Part shown: piece by piece, positions 21,331 through 30,100 of the stretch
Layout of the letters: each line of letters starts with the position of its first letter
How positions within the stretch are numbered: the stretch's first letter is position 1
DNA from: Rheinheimera sp.
Lineage (GTDB): Bacteria > Pseudomonadota > Gammaproteobacteria > Enterobacterales > Alteromonadaceae
Direction: 5' to 3'
Assembly (NCBI RefSeq): GCF_030690345.1
Contig: NZ_JAUYGV010000009.1
Coordinates: 310,001 to 374,000 of the forward strand
DNA length: 64,000 nt
Program-made: the position numbers and the translations under genes
The notes under the pieces: model-generated
Seen by the model: the letters and a program-made list of their open reading frames with translations, nothing else
Database searches by the model: none
Told to the model about the DNA's origin: nothing

Positions 21331-23109
21331 ATGTCTGACACTGTGTCATTTTCCCAGCTAATGCTGCCTGAAGCTATTGTTCGTGCTGTTACTGAACTTG
21401 GCTATGAAACGCCGTCGCCTATCCAGGCTGCTGCTATCCCCAAACTATTAGCTGGCGAGGATGTATTAGGCCAGGCGCAAACCGGTACCGGTAAAACCGG
21501 TGCTTTCGCGCTGCCTTTGTTAGCACGGCTTGACCCTGCGCAAAATGATCCACAAATTCTGGTATTGGCACCAACCCGTGAACTGGCGATTCAGGTTGCT
21601 GAAGCCTTCCAGGCTTATGCCCGTTATATGCCGGCGTTTCATGTACTGCCGTTATACGGTGGCCAGAGCTATACCAACCAGCTGAAATCACTGAAGCGTG
21701 GTTCTCAGATTATTGTTGGTACACCGGGCCGTATTCTTGATCACTTAGACCGTGGCACTTTAAAGCTGGATAAGCTGCGCGCTATCGTGCTGGATGAAGC
21801 CGACGAAATGCTGCGTATGGGTTTTATCGACGACGTGCAAACCATTATGGATGCTACGCCGCCGGGCCGTCAGGTCGCCATGTTCTCAGCCACTATGCCT
21901 GCGCCTATCCGCGCTATTGCCCAGAAGCATTTAAAAAATGCTGAAGAAATTAAAATTGCCTCTAAAACCAGCACCGTTGAGCGTATTACCCAACGTTATG
22001 TGATGTTAGACGGCAACCAGAAACTGGATGCGTTAACCCGCTTACTGGAAGGCGAAGAGTACGATGCCACTATCGTGTTCGTCCGCACCAAAAGCGCCAC
22101 TGAAGAAATTGCCGAGAAACTGGGCGCACGTGGTTATGCCGTGGCTTGCTTAAACGGTGATATGAACCAGGCGCACCGCGAACTGACTATCCGCAAAATG
22201 AAGGCTAATCAGCTGGATATTATTGTGGCGACCGACGTTGCGGCCCGGGGTCTGGACGTAGAGCGTATCAGCCTGGTAGTAAACTACGACATTCCGTACG
22301 ACAGCGAAGCCTATGTCCACCGTATCGGCCGCACCGGTCGTGCCGGTCGCGAAGGTAAAGCGATTTTATTCGTCTCGCCACGTGAGCGCCGTTTACTGCG
22401 CACTATTGAACATGCGACCAAGCAGCCTATTGAGCAGATGTCTCTGCCTACCGGTCGTGTGATTGAACAGCGTCGTATTGAATCGTTCCGTGAGCAGTTA
22501 GCGCAAACCATTGAAACGCAGGATTTAAGCTTCTTCCAAACGTTAATTAACGATTGGCGCGAGAAGATTGAAACTACAGAGAATGATCTGGCTGCGGCTT
22601 TACTGTTTTTAGCGCAGAAAGACCAGCCGTTAAACGTGGCCAGCCAGTTCCCGGAAATCCGTGAGCCGCATGCCCGTGGTGAGCGTGAAGAACGCCCGCG
22701 TCGTGAGCGCAGTGATCGCCCTGAACGCAGTGGTGAGCGTCCGGATCGCGGTCCACGTGTGAAGCGTGAAATGAAAGGCGATTACCAGACTTATCGTATT
22801 GAAGTAGGTAAAGAGCATGGCGTACGTGCCGGTGATATCGTTGGTGCCATTGCTAACGAAGCTAATATTGACAGCCAGTTTATCGGTAATATTAAGCTGT
22901 TTGATCATTTCAGCACGGTAGAGTTGCCGGCAACGATTCCGAATGAAATTTTCCAGCACCTGAAAAAGGTGTATGTGCGTAAGCAAAAGCTGAATATCAC
23001 CGTAGACAGCGGTGCCGTTGCTGCACCATCAGGCGATCGTCGTCCGTCTAACGGACCTGGCCCGCGTCCGGGTGCTGCACCACGTGCACCACGCAAGCCG
23101 CGCGACTAA
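21331..23109 (+). CDS. deaD: DEAD-box ATP-dependent RNA helicase DeaD/CsdA
   Basis: A 592-residue cold-shock type RNA helicase. The start chosen is the ATG at 21331 (MSDTVSF...), with GAGG upstream; an in-frame start at 21307 would add eight residues. Motifs in order: Q motif 'SPIQAAAIP', I 'AQTGTGKTGAFALP', II 'DEADEML', III 'SAT', V 'ATDVAARGLDVER', VI 'HRIGRTGRAGR'. An Arg/Glu-rich linker (~450-485) leads to the DbpA-like RNA-binding domain ('GVRAGDIVGAIANEANI') and a basic Pro/Gly/Arg tail. Roles in ribosome assembly and mRNA decay are known for the family. A terminator follows. Confidence 0.96.
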   Translation: MSDTVSFSQLMLPEAIVRAVTELGYETPSPIQAAAIPKLLAGEDVLGQAQTGTGKTGAFALPLLARLDPAQNDPQILVLAPTRELAIQVAEAFQAYARYMPAFHVLPLYGGQSYTNQLKSLKRGSQIIVGTPGRILDHLDRGTLKLDKLRAIVLDEADEMLRMGFIDDVQTIMDATPPGRQVAMFSATMPAPIRAIAQKHLKNAEEIKIASKTSTVERITQRYVMLDGNQKLDALTRLLEGEEYDATIVFVRTKSATEEIAEKLGARGYAVACLNGDMNQAHRELTIRKMKANQLDIIVATDVAARGLDVERISLVVNYDIPYDSEAYVHRIGRTGRAGREGKAILFVSPRERRLLRTIEHATKQPIEQMSLPTGRVIEQRRIESFREQLAQTIETQDLSFFQTLINDWREKIETTENDLAAALLFLAQKDQPLNVASQFPEIREPHARGEREERPRRERSDRPERSGERPDRGPRVKREMKGDYQTYRIEVGKEHGVRAGDIVGAIANEANIDSQFIGNIKLFDHFSTVELPATIPNEIFQHLKKVYVRKQKLNITVDSGAVAAPSGDRRPSNGPGPRPGAAPRAPRKPRD

Positions 23110-23126
23110 GTTTCGCCTGTTCTGAG

Positions 23127-23152
23127 AAAACCCTGCTACGGCAGGGTTTTTT
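23127..23152 (+). terminator. Intrinsic terminator of deaD
   Basis: AAAACCCTGC/GCAGGGTTTT stem with a TACG loop and T-run, about 18 bases after the deaD stop. Confidence 0.92.
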
Positions 23153-23266
23153 ATTGGCGACAGATTAACCACTGCACGTGTTAAACAGCGCTTGTCTGAC
23201 AAGCGGAAGTTTCTTATTGTAGAAGGCTTGCTTAACACACTGAAAATAATAAGAGAGCAGCTGATT

Positions 23267-25750
23267 ATGCCGACCATTTTTTCCCACCCCCTGCCGTTGT
23301 TTAGCCTGCTGACAGCGCTGCTGTGCAGTACGGTTGTAAATGCTGATGCTATTCGCCAAACCAAAGGTGACTTTGAAGATAAGTTTCGCCAATTAGACGA
23401 AGTGCTGCCGACGCCGAACGTATATCGTAACGCCGCCGGTGAACCGGGCCAGCAATACTGGCAGCAACAGGTTAACTATAAAATGGACGTGGTGCTGGAT
23501 GAAACCAGGCGCCGGCTTAGCACCAACCAGCAAATCCATTACAAGAATAATTCACCCTATACGCTGAAGTACCTGTGGTTACATCTGGATCAAAACATCT
23601 TTAAAAACGATTCAATGGCGGAAATGACTACCGACTTTGGCGGTATTGGCCGCCGCGGCCCTGCCACATCAATTGGTGATGGCGACATTACCGCGCGCCT
23701 AAGCCTGGAAGAGCTGCGCCGGCAGCAGTTTATGGCCGACAACGAGTTAGGCTTTGAGATCAGCAACGTAAAAAACAGCAGTGGCAAAGCGCTGCCGGTA
23801 ACGCTGGTGGGTACTTTAATGCGTATCGATCTGGATAAGCCGTTAAAGCCTGGCCAGGCCACAGATTTCAGCCTCGATTTTGCCTTTAATATTGTGGAAG
23901 AGGACGCAGTATCGGCCCGCTCCGGTTATGAGCACTTCCCGAAAGACGCGCGCGAAGGCGGTAACGATATTTTCTTATTAGCGCAGTGGTTTCCACGGCT
24001 GGTGGCCTACACCGATTACGAAGCCTGGACCAACAAAGAGTTTTTAGGCCGCGGCGAGTTTACGCTGGAGTTTGGTGATTACGATGTCAAATTAACAGTC
24101 CCTGATGACCATATCGTATCGTCCACCGGTGAGTTACAAAACAGCAGCAAGGTGCTGACTAAACAACAATTAGCCCGGCTGGAGCAGGCAAAAACCGCCA
24201 AACGGCCGGTGTTTGTAGTTACCGAACAGGAAGCGCTGGAAAACGAGAAACACGGCACTGACCGCAGCAAAACCTGGCATTTTAAAGCAAAAAATGTGCG
24301 CGATTTTGCCTGGGCTTCATCGCGTAAATTTATCTGGGATGCCAAAGGCTATCAGCAGGGCGGTAGCGAGCAGCCGTTTGTGATGGCAATGTCTTTCTAC
24401 CCGAAAGAAGGCGGTGAGCTGTGGCAGAAATATTCCACCGAAGCCATAGTGCATACCATGGAAGTGTATTCACGCTTCTCGTTTGACTATCCGTATCCGG
24501 TGGCACAGTCGGTTAATGGCCCGGTAGGCGGCATGGAATACCCGATGATCACCTTTAACGGCCCGCGTACTAAGTTGCAGGACGATGGCAGCCGCACCTA
24601 TTCCCAAGCGGAAAAGCGCTTTTTAATCGGCGTGGTGATCCACGAAATTGGTCATATTTACTTTCCGATGGTGGTCAATTCCGACGAGCGGCAATGGACC
24701 TGGATGGATGAGGGCTTAAACAGCTTTTTAGATGGTGTGGCCGGCCGCGAATGGGACCCAACCATTCCATGGGGCGTAGAGCCGCGCGATATTGTCGACT
24801 ATATGAAGTCAGACGTGCAGGTACCTATTATGACGCAGTCTGACAGCGTATTAAAACTGGGCCCTAATGCGTATACCAAGCCGGCGGCGGCGCTGAATAT
24901 TCTGCGCGAAGTGATTTTAGGCCGTGAACTGTTCGATTTCGCCTTTAAAGAATATGCCACGCGCTGGAAGTTTAAGCGGCCAACGCCGGCAGACTTTTTC
25001 CGTACTATGGAAGAGGCCAGTGGCGTTGATCTGGACTGGTTCTGGCGTGGCTGGTTTTACAGCACCGATCATGTCGATATCTCGCTGGATAAAGTGTTTC
25101 AGCTGCGTTTAGACACCAAGAACCCGGACATTGATTTCGAGCGTCAGCGCCAGCAGGAGCAGGATAAACCGATGCCGCTGTTTGTTGAGCGTAACAAAGC
25201 TGAAGGCAAAGTGTTGTGGATAGACAAGAATCCGGATGTGCGTGATTTCTATGACGACAACGATCGCTTTACCGTTACCAATAAAGAGCGCAATGCCTAC
25301 ACCAAATTTGTGCATGAGTTAGAGCCGTGGGAGCGTAAGGCCTTTGAGCGCGCAGTGGCAGAAGATAAAAATTACTACGTACTCCAGTTTAGCAACAAGG
25401 GCGGCCTGGTAATGCCGATTTTGCTGCAGCTGAACTATGCCGACGGCAGCAGCGAGCAACAGTATATTCCGGCCGAGATTTGGCGCCGTAGCCCCAAAGC
25501 GGTGAATAAGCTGATTGTTACTGCCAAAGATAAGGTACTGCAGGATGTGGTGGTAGATCCGAAGTGGGAAACGGCGGATGTGGATATTGAAAATAACTTT
25601 TATCCGCGCCGTATTATTCCGTCACGCATTGAAGCCTACAAAGCCGATAAGAGCAAAGCGAAAGTCAGCCGCGATATTATGCAGGACAGCAAAACTGAGC
25701 TGAAAGATCCGGCGAAAAAGCCGGACAGCGAAAAAAAGGGCAATAATTGA
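23267..25750 (+). CDS. Secreted M1-family zinc metallopeptidase
   Basis: An 827-residue gluzincin. The ATG at 23267 is preferred over an in-frame start at 23192 because it opens a signal peptide (residues 1-26, ending 'STVVNA'). The zinc site is HEIGH at 459-463 with the third ligand Glu482 ('MDEGLN'), the usual 18-residue spacing. 'GGMEYPMITF' upstream replaces the canonical GxMEN exopeptidase motif, as in many bacterial periplasmic M1 homologues. The tail is Lys/Asp-rich. Substrates are unknown. Its stop overlaps the next gene's start (TGATG), so the two are probably translated together. Confidence 0.93.
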   Translation: MPTIFSHPLPLFSLLTALLCSTVVNADAIRQTKGDFEDKFRQLDEVLPTPNVYRNAAGEPGQQYWQQQVNYKMDVVLDETRRRLSTNQQIHYKNNSPYTLKYLWLHLDQNIFKNDSMAEMTTDFGGIGRRGPATSIGDGDITARLSLEELRRQQFMADNELGFEISNVKNSSGKALPVTLVGTLMRIDLDKPLKPGQATDFSLDFAFNIVEEDAVSARSGYEHFPKDAREGGNDIFLLAQWFPRLVAYTDYEAWTNKEFLGRGEFTLEFGDYDVKLTVPDDHIVSSTGELQNSSKVLTKQQLARLEQAKTAKRPVFVVTEQEALENEKHGTDRSKTWHFKAKNVRDFAWASSRKFIWDAKGYQQGGSEQPFVMAMSFYPKEGGELWQKYSTEAIVHTMEVYSRFSFDYPYPVAQSVNGPVGGMEYPMITFNGPRTKLQDDGSRTYSQAEKRFLIGVVIHEIGHIYFPMVVNSDERQWTWMDEGLNSFLDGVAGREWDPTIPWGVEPRDIVDYMKSDVQVPIMTQSDSVLKLGPNAYTKPAAALNILREVILGRELFDFAFKEYATRWKFKRPTPADFFRTMEEASGVDLDWFWRGWFYSTDHVDISLDKVFQLRLDTKNPDIDFERQRQQEQDKPMPLFVERNKAEGKVLWIDKNPDVRDFYDDNDRFTVTNKERNAYTKFVHELEPWERKAFERAVAEDKNYYVLQFSNKGGLVMPILLQLNYADGSSEQQYIPAEIWRRSPKAVNKLIVTAKDKVLQDVVVDPKWETADVDIENNFYPRRIIPSRIEAYKADKSKAKVSRDIMQDSKTELKDPAKKPDSEKKGNN

Positions 25751-26238
25751 TGCGGCTGTTGGCGTATGTGATATTTCTGGCCGCATGCAGCGGCCAGTTA
25801 GCGGCACATGAAATGAAAGCTGCGCTGACTAAGCTGGTATTTAACCAGCGCAGTGGCAATATCGAAGTGATGCACCGCTTTTATGTGCATGACGCCGAGC
25901 ACGGCGTAAAGCAACTGTTTGATAAAAGCGCTGACTTACTCAACAGCGAGAAAACCCAACAAACCTTCAGCCGCTATGTTAGCGAGCATTTTGCCCTAAC
26001 CTCACTAAGCGGTGACGCCATCGACCTGACGTTGATTGGCGGGCAACTGGAGGGCCGGTTCTTCTGGGTGTATCAGGAAGCGCCGATCCCACCGGAGCTG
26101 CAGGGCTTACGCATTAAGCACAGCGCTTTGCAGGCGTTGTGGCCGGCACAGGTAAATACCGTCAATATTGAGGGCCGTGGTGAGGTTAAAAGCTTAAGCT
26201 TTGACAATAAAACCGGCTGGCAACAGCTGAGTTTTTAA
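25750..26238 (+). CDS. DUF6702 family secreted protein
   Basis: A 162-residue exported protein with a signal peptide ending near 'GQLAAHEM'. The conserved DUF6702 pattern is visible: 'HEMKAALTKLVFNQRSGNIE', 'MHRFYVHDAEHG', 'FSRYVSEHFAL' and 'NTVNIEGRGEVKSLSF'. The function is unknown. The ATG at 25750 shares its A with the stop of the M1 peptidase gene, which implies a functional pair, perhaps peptidase plus accessory or inhibitor (inference). Confidence 0.75.
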   Translation: MRLLAYVIFLAACSGQLAAHEMKAALTKLVFNQRSGNIEVMHRFYVHDAEHGVKQLFDKSADLLNSEKTQQTFSRYVSEHFALTSLSGDAIDLTLIGGQLEGRFFWVYQEAPIPPELQGLRIKHSALQALWPAQVNTVNIEGRGEVKSLSFDNKTGWQQLSF

Positions 26239-26304
26239 CGCCGGCTTTAAATATAACTGAACCGCCGCCATATAGCAGGCTATAGCCATAGTGTGGAGTT
26301 TGTC

Positions 26305-26727
26305 ATGATTGTTGCCTGCCCGAATTGTAATGGTCTTAACCGCTTGCCGGCTGATAAGCCGGCACTTGAAGCGCGTTGTGGTAAATGTAAGCAGACATTG
26401 TTTGCTGGCCAACCTTTAGAGCTAACGGCAGCGAATTTTGCCGCTCATGCGCAAAAAGCTGAGCTGCCGCTGGTGGTGGATTTTTGGGCCAGTTGGTGTG
26501 GCCCCTGTCAGAGTTTTGCACCTATATTCAGCCTGGCAGCACGGGAATTAGAACCGGATTTCCGCTTTGGTAAAATCAATACTGAGCAACAGCAGCAGTT
26601 GGCGGCGCAGTTTAATATCCGCTCTATTCCTACTTTAATGCTGTTTAAACGGGGTAATGTTGTCGCACAACAAGCAGGAGCTTTACCCAAGCAAGCCTTT
26701 TATCAATGGTTATCAAGTAATAAGTAA
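26305..26727 (+). CDS. trxC: Thioredoxin 2
   Basis: A 140-residue thioredoxin 2. An N-terminal zinc finger (Cys5, Cys8, Cys25, Cys28 in CPNC and CGKC) precedes a thioredoxin fold with active site WCGPC at 64-68 and the cis-proline segment 'RSIPTLMLF'. It reduces protein disulfides in the cytoplasm; E. coli trxC is under OxyR. The start at 26305 follows a GTGGAG Shine-Dalgarno and begins directly with the zinc finger. Confidence 0.96.
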   Translation: MIVACPNCNGLNRLPADKPALEARCGKCKQTLFAGQPLELTAANFAAHAQKAELPLVVDFWASWCGPCQSFAPIFSLAARELEPDFRFGKINTEQQQQLAAQFNIRSIPTLMLFKRGNVVAQQAGALPKQAFYQWLSSNK

Positions 26728-26752
26728 GCATTCACTTACATGCGGAGGCATT

Positions 26753-27244
26753 ATGACAACTAAGGTTTTTACGCTTAGCAGCCCGGATATTAAAGAAGGC
26801 CATTTTATGGCCAAAGATCACGAGTTTGATGGCTTTGGTTGTAGCGGCAATAATATATCGCCCGAGCTGAACTGGGTTAACGCCCCTGCGGGGACAAAAA
26901 GCTTTGCTGTTACCGTATTTGACCCGGATGCACCGACTTGCTCAGGCTTCTGGCACTGGCTGGTAACCGATATTCCGCAGGACGCTAAAGGCCTGGCACG
27001 TGGTGCCGGTAAAGGCAGCTTGCCGCCGGGCAGCCGCAGTTTTAACAATGATTACGGCAGTAAAGACTTTGGCGGTGCCTGCCCGCCGGAGGGGCATGGT
27101 ATGCACCGTTATCAGTTTACTGTCTGGGCCTTAGCGGAAGAAACACTACCCGTTGCTGATGGCGCAAGCGCGGCGGTGGTGGGCTTTATGCTGAATGCCA
27201 TGGCGCTGGGCAAAGCCACGTTAACAGCAACTTATGCCCGTTAA
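26753..27244 (+). CDS. YbhB/YbcL family Raf kinase inhibitor-like protein
   Basis: A 163-residue PEBP-fold protein. Key features: 'FGCSGNNISPELNW', the ligand-pocket 'FDPDAPTCSGFWHWLVTDIP', 'NDYGSKDFGGACPPEG' and 'HRYQFTVWAL'. E. coli homologues YbhB and YbcL are of this length; no clear enzymatic role is known. The ATG at 26753 follows GCGGAGG, an excellent ribosome-binding site; upstream in-frame codons are rejected because they overlap trxC. It may share a transcript with trxC, and a terminator follows. Confidence 0.93.
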   Translation: MTTKVFTLSSPDIKEGHFMAKDHEFDGFGCSGNNISPELNWVNAPAGTKSFAVTVFDPDAPTCSGFWHWLVTDIPQDAKGLARGAGKGSLPPGSRSFNNDYGSKDFGGACPPEGHGMHRYQFTVWALAEETLPVADGASAAVVGFMLNAMALGKATLTATYAR

Positions 27245-27268
27245 GCATTAAAAAAGGTACATCAGACT

Positions 27269-27293
27269 AAGGCCGCATACCGCGGCCTTTTTA
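27269..27293 (+). terminator. Intrinsic terminator after the YbhB-like gene
   Basis: AAGGCCGC/GCGGCCTT stem, five-base loop and T-run, about 25 bases past the stop. Confidence 0.88.
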
Positions 27294-27354
27294 CTTGCGC
27301 TAAGCTAAGCTTTTGCCTTGCGGGGTTATTACTCTGACAACCACAGCTAATATT

Positions 27355-28536
27355 ATGTCGCCACGTTTCTATGTCTTGCTGGCCGGGTTTTTCAGCCAGT
27401 TACTCTGCCTGGGTGTGGCCCGCTTTGCCTATACACCGCTGTTGCCGCTGATGCAGCAACAAAGCGTGCTGGATGACGCCAGTGGTGGTTATCTGGCTGC
27501 TGTTAACTATCTGGGCTATATGGCCGGGGCTTTGCTGGCAGCCAGCCTGAGCAACCTTAAACTAAAAGATACCCTGTACCGGCTTGGCTTGATTTTAGCG
27601 GTGCTGAGCACCCTTGGTATGGCGTTAACCACTAACGTTTGGCTGTGGTCGTTGTGGCGCTTTGTCGCAGGCTTAAGCAGTGCCGGCTCTATGTTGATAG
27701 CCTCCGGCCTGATTATGCATTGGCTGTTAAGCCATAAACAGCGTGCCGAGCTGGGCATTCATTTTGCCGGTCTGGGCTTGGGTATTGCGATGTCGGCATT
27801 ATTGGTAGAGCTAATGTTAAGCCTGCAGCTGGATTGGCGTGCGCAGTGGCACTACTTAGCCTTGTTCGGCGTGTTGTTAGCTGTTCCGGCCTGGCGCTGG
27901 CTGCCTCGGCCGGCAGCCGTTACCACTGCCGCACATAGCCGCTCAGCTGATACCCCACCGTCTGTACGCTTTTACCGCCTGATGCTGGCCAGCTACTTTT
28001 GCGCCGGTTATGGCTATGTTATCAGCGCGACCTTTATCGTTACCATTGTTGAGCGGATGCCGGGTTTAAGCGGTAGCGGTAATCTGAGTTTTATCGTTTT
28101 AGGCTTAGCGGCCGCGCCGGCGGTATTGTTGTGGGACTTAATCGCGCGTAAAACCGGCTACCTGAAAGCCATTATGCTGGCGTTACTGGCGCAAAGTGCC
28201 GCTATTTTACTGCCGTTGTGGTTTAGCTCGTTAACGCCGGTGTTGCTAAGCGCAGCCTTGTTTGGTGCGACCTTTGTCGGCGTAGTCAGTTTGGTATTAA
28301 CCATGGCAGGGCGCCTGTACCCGAGTAAACCGGCGAAATTAATGGGTAAGATGACTCTGGCTTACGGCAGCGCTCAGGTGTTTGCCCCGGCATTAACCGG
28401 CTATCTGGCGGAAGTGAGCGGCCACTATGATATTGGCTTATATCTGGCCGCCGGCTTTGTTGCGCTGGGAGCTTTGTTGATAGCAGTGTTAATAGCAATG
28501 GATAATACTGCACAGCAGTTGGATGCGCTGAAGTAA
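27355..28536 (+). CDS. MFS transporter, YbfB/YjiJ family
   Basis: A 393-residue protein with about 12 membrane helices. It opens 'FFSQLLCLGVARFAYTPLLP', the hallmark of the YbfB/YjiJ family, and has the 'GYLAAVNYLGYMAGALL' helix typical of that group. Substrate is unknown. The first ATG (27355) has no clear Shine-Dalgarno, so a non-ATG start slightly upstream (27313-27340) is possible. The stop TAA abuts the mnmE stop on the other strand with no spacer. Confidence 0.9.
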   Translation: MSPRFYVLLAGFFSQLLCLGVARFAYTPLLPLMQQQSVLDDASGGYLAAVNYLGYMAGALLAASLSNLKLKDTLYRLGLILAVLSTLGMALTTNVWLWSLWRFVAGLSSAGSMLIASGLIMHWLLSHKQRAELGIHFAGLGLGIAMSALLVELMLSLQLDWRAQWHYLALFGVLLAVPAWRWLPRPAAVTTAAHSRSADTPPSVRFYRLMLASYFCAGYGYVISATFIVTIVERMPGLSGSGNLSFIVLGLAAAPAVLLWDLIARKTGYLKAIMLALLAQSAAILLPLWFSSLTPVLLSAALFGATFVGVVSLVLTMAGRLYPSKPAKLMGKMTLAYGSAQVFAPALTGYLAEVSGHYDIGLYLAAGFVALGALLIAVLIAMDNTAQQLDALK

Positions 28537-29913
28537 TTACTTCCCGATACAAAACGAGCTGAAAATCTTACCGAGTAAGTCATCAGAGCTAAACTCGCCG
28601 GTTATTTCGTTCAGGTGCTGCTGGGTTAGCCGCAGCTCCTCAGCGAGTATTTCGCCGGCGATATAGCTGTGCAGTTGCTCTTGGCCGATGCTGAGGTGTT
28701 CTGCTGCACGGTCCAGCGCGTCTAAATGGCGGCGGCGGGCGAGGAAGCTGCCCTCGGTACTGGCGTCAAAGCCGATACATTGTTTTAAATGCTCGCGCAG
28801 CGCATCGATACCGGCACCGGTTTTGGCCGATAAACGGTATACCGGCGCTTTCTGGCTTAAGTCTGCGCTCGACTCTGGAGTGAGCATCTCGCCGGTAATA
28901 TCGGCTTTATTGCGAATAACCGTTACGCCAAGATTAGCCGGTAAGCGGTCAATAAAGTCCGGCCAGATATCGTGTGGATCGGTGGCGTTAGTGGTGGTGC
29001 CGTCGACCATAAATAATACGCGGTCAGCTTGCTCTATTTCCTGCCAGGCGCGGGCTATACCAATTTGCTCGACCTGATCGGTAGCATCGCGTAAACCGGC
29101 GGTGTCGATAATATGCAGCGGCATGCCGTCGATATGAATATGCTCGCGCAGCACATCGCGGGTGGTGCCGGCTATTTCGGTGACAATAGCGGCTTCACGC
29201 CCGGCCAACGCATTTAATAAGCTGGATTTGCCGGCGTTAGGCCGGCCGGCTATTACTACCTTCATGCCTTCGCGCAGAATGCTGCCCTGGGTAGCCTGTT
29301 TTTTAACGGTGGCCAGGTAATCAATAATCTCAGCCAGATCAGCAGCGACTTTGCCGTCAGATAAAAAGTCGATTTCCTCATCGGGGAAATCTATCGCCGC
29401 TTCAACGTACATGCGCAGGTGAATGACTTTTTCGACCAGCTGGTGAATGCGGTTTGAGAACTCGCCCTGCAGTGATTGCATGGCGCTGCGCGCAGCTTGT
29501 TCGCTGCTGGCGTCTATTAAGTCGGCAATGGCTTCGGCCTGGGCTAAATCGAGCTTGTCGTTTAAAAAGGCGCGCTCTGAGAACTCCCCTGGCCGGGCTA
29601 TACGCACATTGGGTAGCGCCAGTACCTGCTTTAACAGCATATCGAGTAATACCGGGCCGCCGTGGCCCTGCAGCTCCAGTACATCTTCGCCGGTAAAGGA
29701 ATTTGGCCCAGGGAAGAGCAGAGCTATGCCCTGGTCCAGTACCTTGGCCTGGCTATCGAAAAACGGTAAATACTCGGCGTAGCGTGGTTTAGGCAGCTTA
29801 TGCAGTATCGCCTGAGCTACGGCTTTGGTGTCGGGGCCGGATATGCGGATAATACCGACACCGGCGCGGCCGGGGGCGGTGGCTAAAGCGGCGATGGTGT
29901 CGGTAGTAAACAT
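28537..29913 (-). CDS. mnmE: tRNA modification GTPase MnmE
   Basis: A 458-residue TrmE/MnmE. The N-terminal formyl-THF-binding domain ('[20 protein letters not shown]') is followed by a helical domain with an inserted G domain. G1 is '[14 protein letters not shown]', G3 'DTAGLRD', G4 'NKAD'. The invariant C-terminal CIGK ends the protein. With MnmG it forms the cmnm5U34 modification complex. It follows yidC in the usual rpmH-rnpA-yidD-yidC-mnmE order, with a terminator-like hairpin and a repeat element between them. Confidence 0.98.
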   Translation of the reverse strand: MFTTDTIAALATAPGRAGVGIIRISGPDTKAVAQAILHKLPKPRYAEYLPFFDSQAKVLDQGIALLFPGPNSFTGEDVLELQGHGGPVLLDMLLKQVLALPNVRIARPGEFSERAFLNDKLDLAQAEAIADLIDASSEQAARSAMQSLQGEFSNRIHQLVEKVIHLRMYVEAAIDFPDEEIDFLSDGKVAADLAEIIDYLATVKKQATQGSILREGMKVVIAGRPNAGKSSLLNALAGREAAIVTEIAGTTRDVLREHIHIDGMPLHIIDTAGLRDATDQVEQIGIARAWQEIEQADRVLFMVDGTTTNATDPHDIWPDFIDRLPANLGVTVIRNKADITGEMLTPESSADLSQKAPVYRLSAKTGAGIDALREHLKQCIGFDASTEGSFLARRRHLDALDRAAEHLSIGQEQLHSYIAGEILAEELRLTQQHLNEITGEFSSDDLLGKIFSSFCIGK

Positions 29914-29929
29914 GCTGTTGCCTCTTAAT

Positions 29930-29961
29930 TGAAAAAGCCTGTCGCGCTATGCTGACAGGCT
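29930..29961 (-). terminator. Intrinsic terminator between yidC and mnmE
   Basis: On the minus strand AGCCTGTC/GACAGGCT with a ten-base loop is followed by TTTTTC. It would end the rpmH-rnpA-yidD-yidC transcript just before mnmE. Confidence 0.7.
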
Positions 29962-29981
29962 GATGGTGTTGCTATTGGCCA

Positions 29982-30081
29982 GAACCGGGAAATTCCTGCT
30001 TCGCCGCCTTCAACAGTACATCCCTGTACTGTCTCAGCCTGCGCGGCATCCCTGCCGCTGCTACGCAGGAACACCCGGTTC
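29982..30081. repeat. Palindromic element C with three-way-junction symmetry
   Basis: Outer arms GAACCGGG-AAA-TTCCTGC (29982-29999) and GCAGGAA-CA-CCCGGTTC (30065-30081) enclose two perfect hairpins with the same TCCC loop: ACAGTACA/TGTACTGT (30013-30032) and GCGGCA/TGCCGC (30043-30058). It has no ORF and sits just past the yidC stop. The repeated xCATCCCTGx loops suggest a mobile or dispersed repeat family. Confidence 0.7.
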
Positions 30082-30100
30082 CTGCCTGGTTGTACAGGTG

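Noticed and set aside
22740..22760. CCACGTG inside deaD as another parS site
   Set aside because: The flanking bases do not match the parS palindrome beyond the central six to seven.
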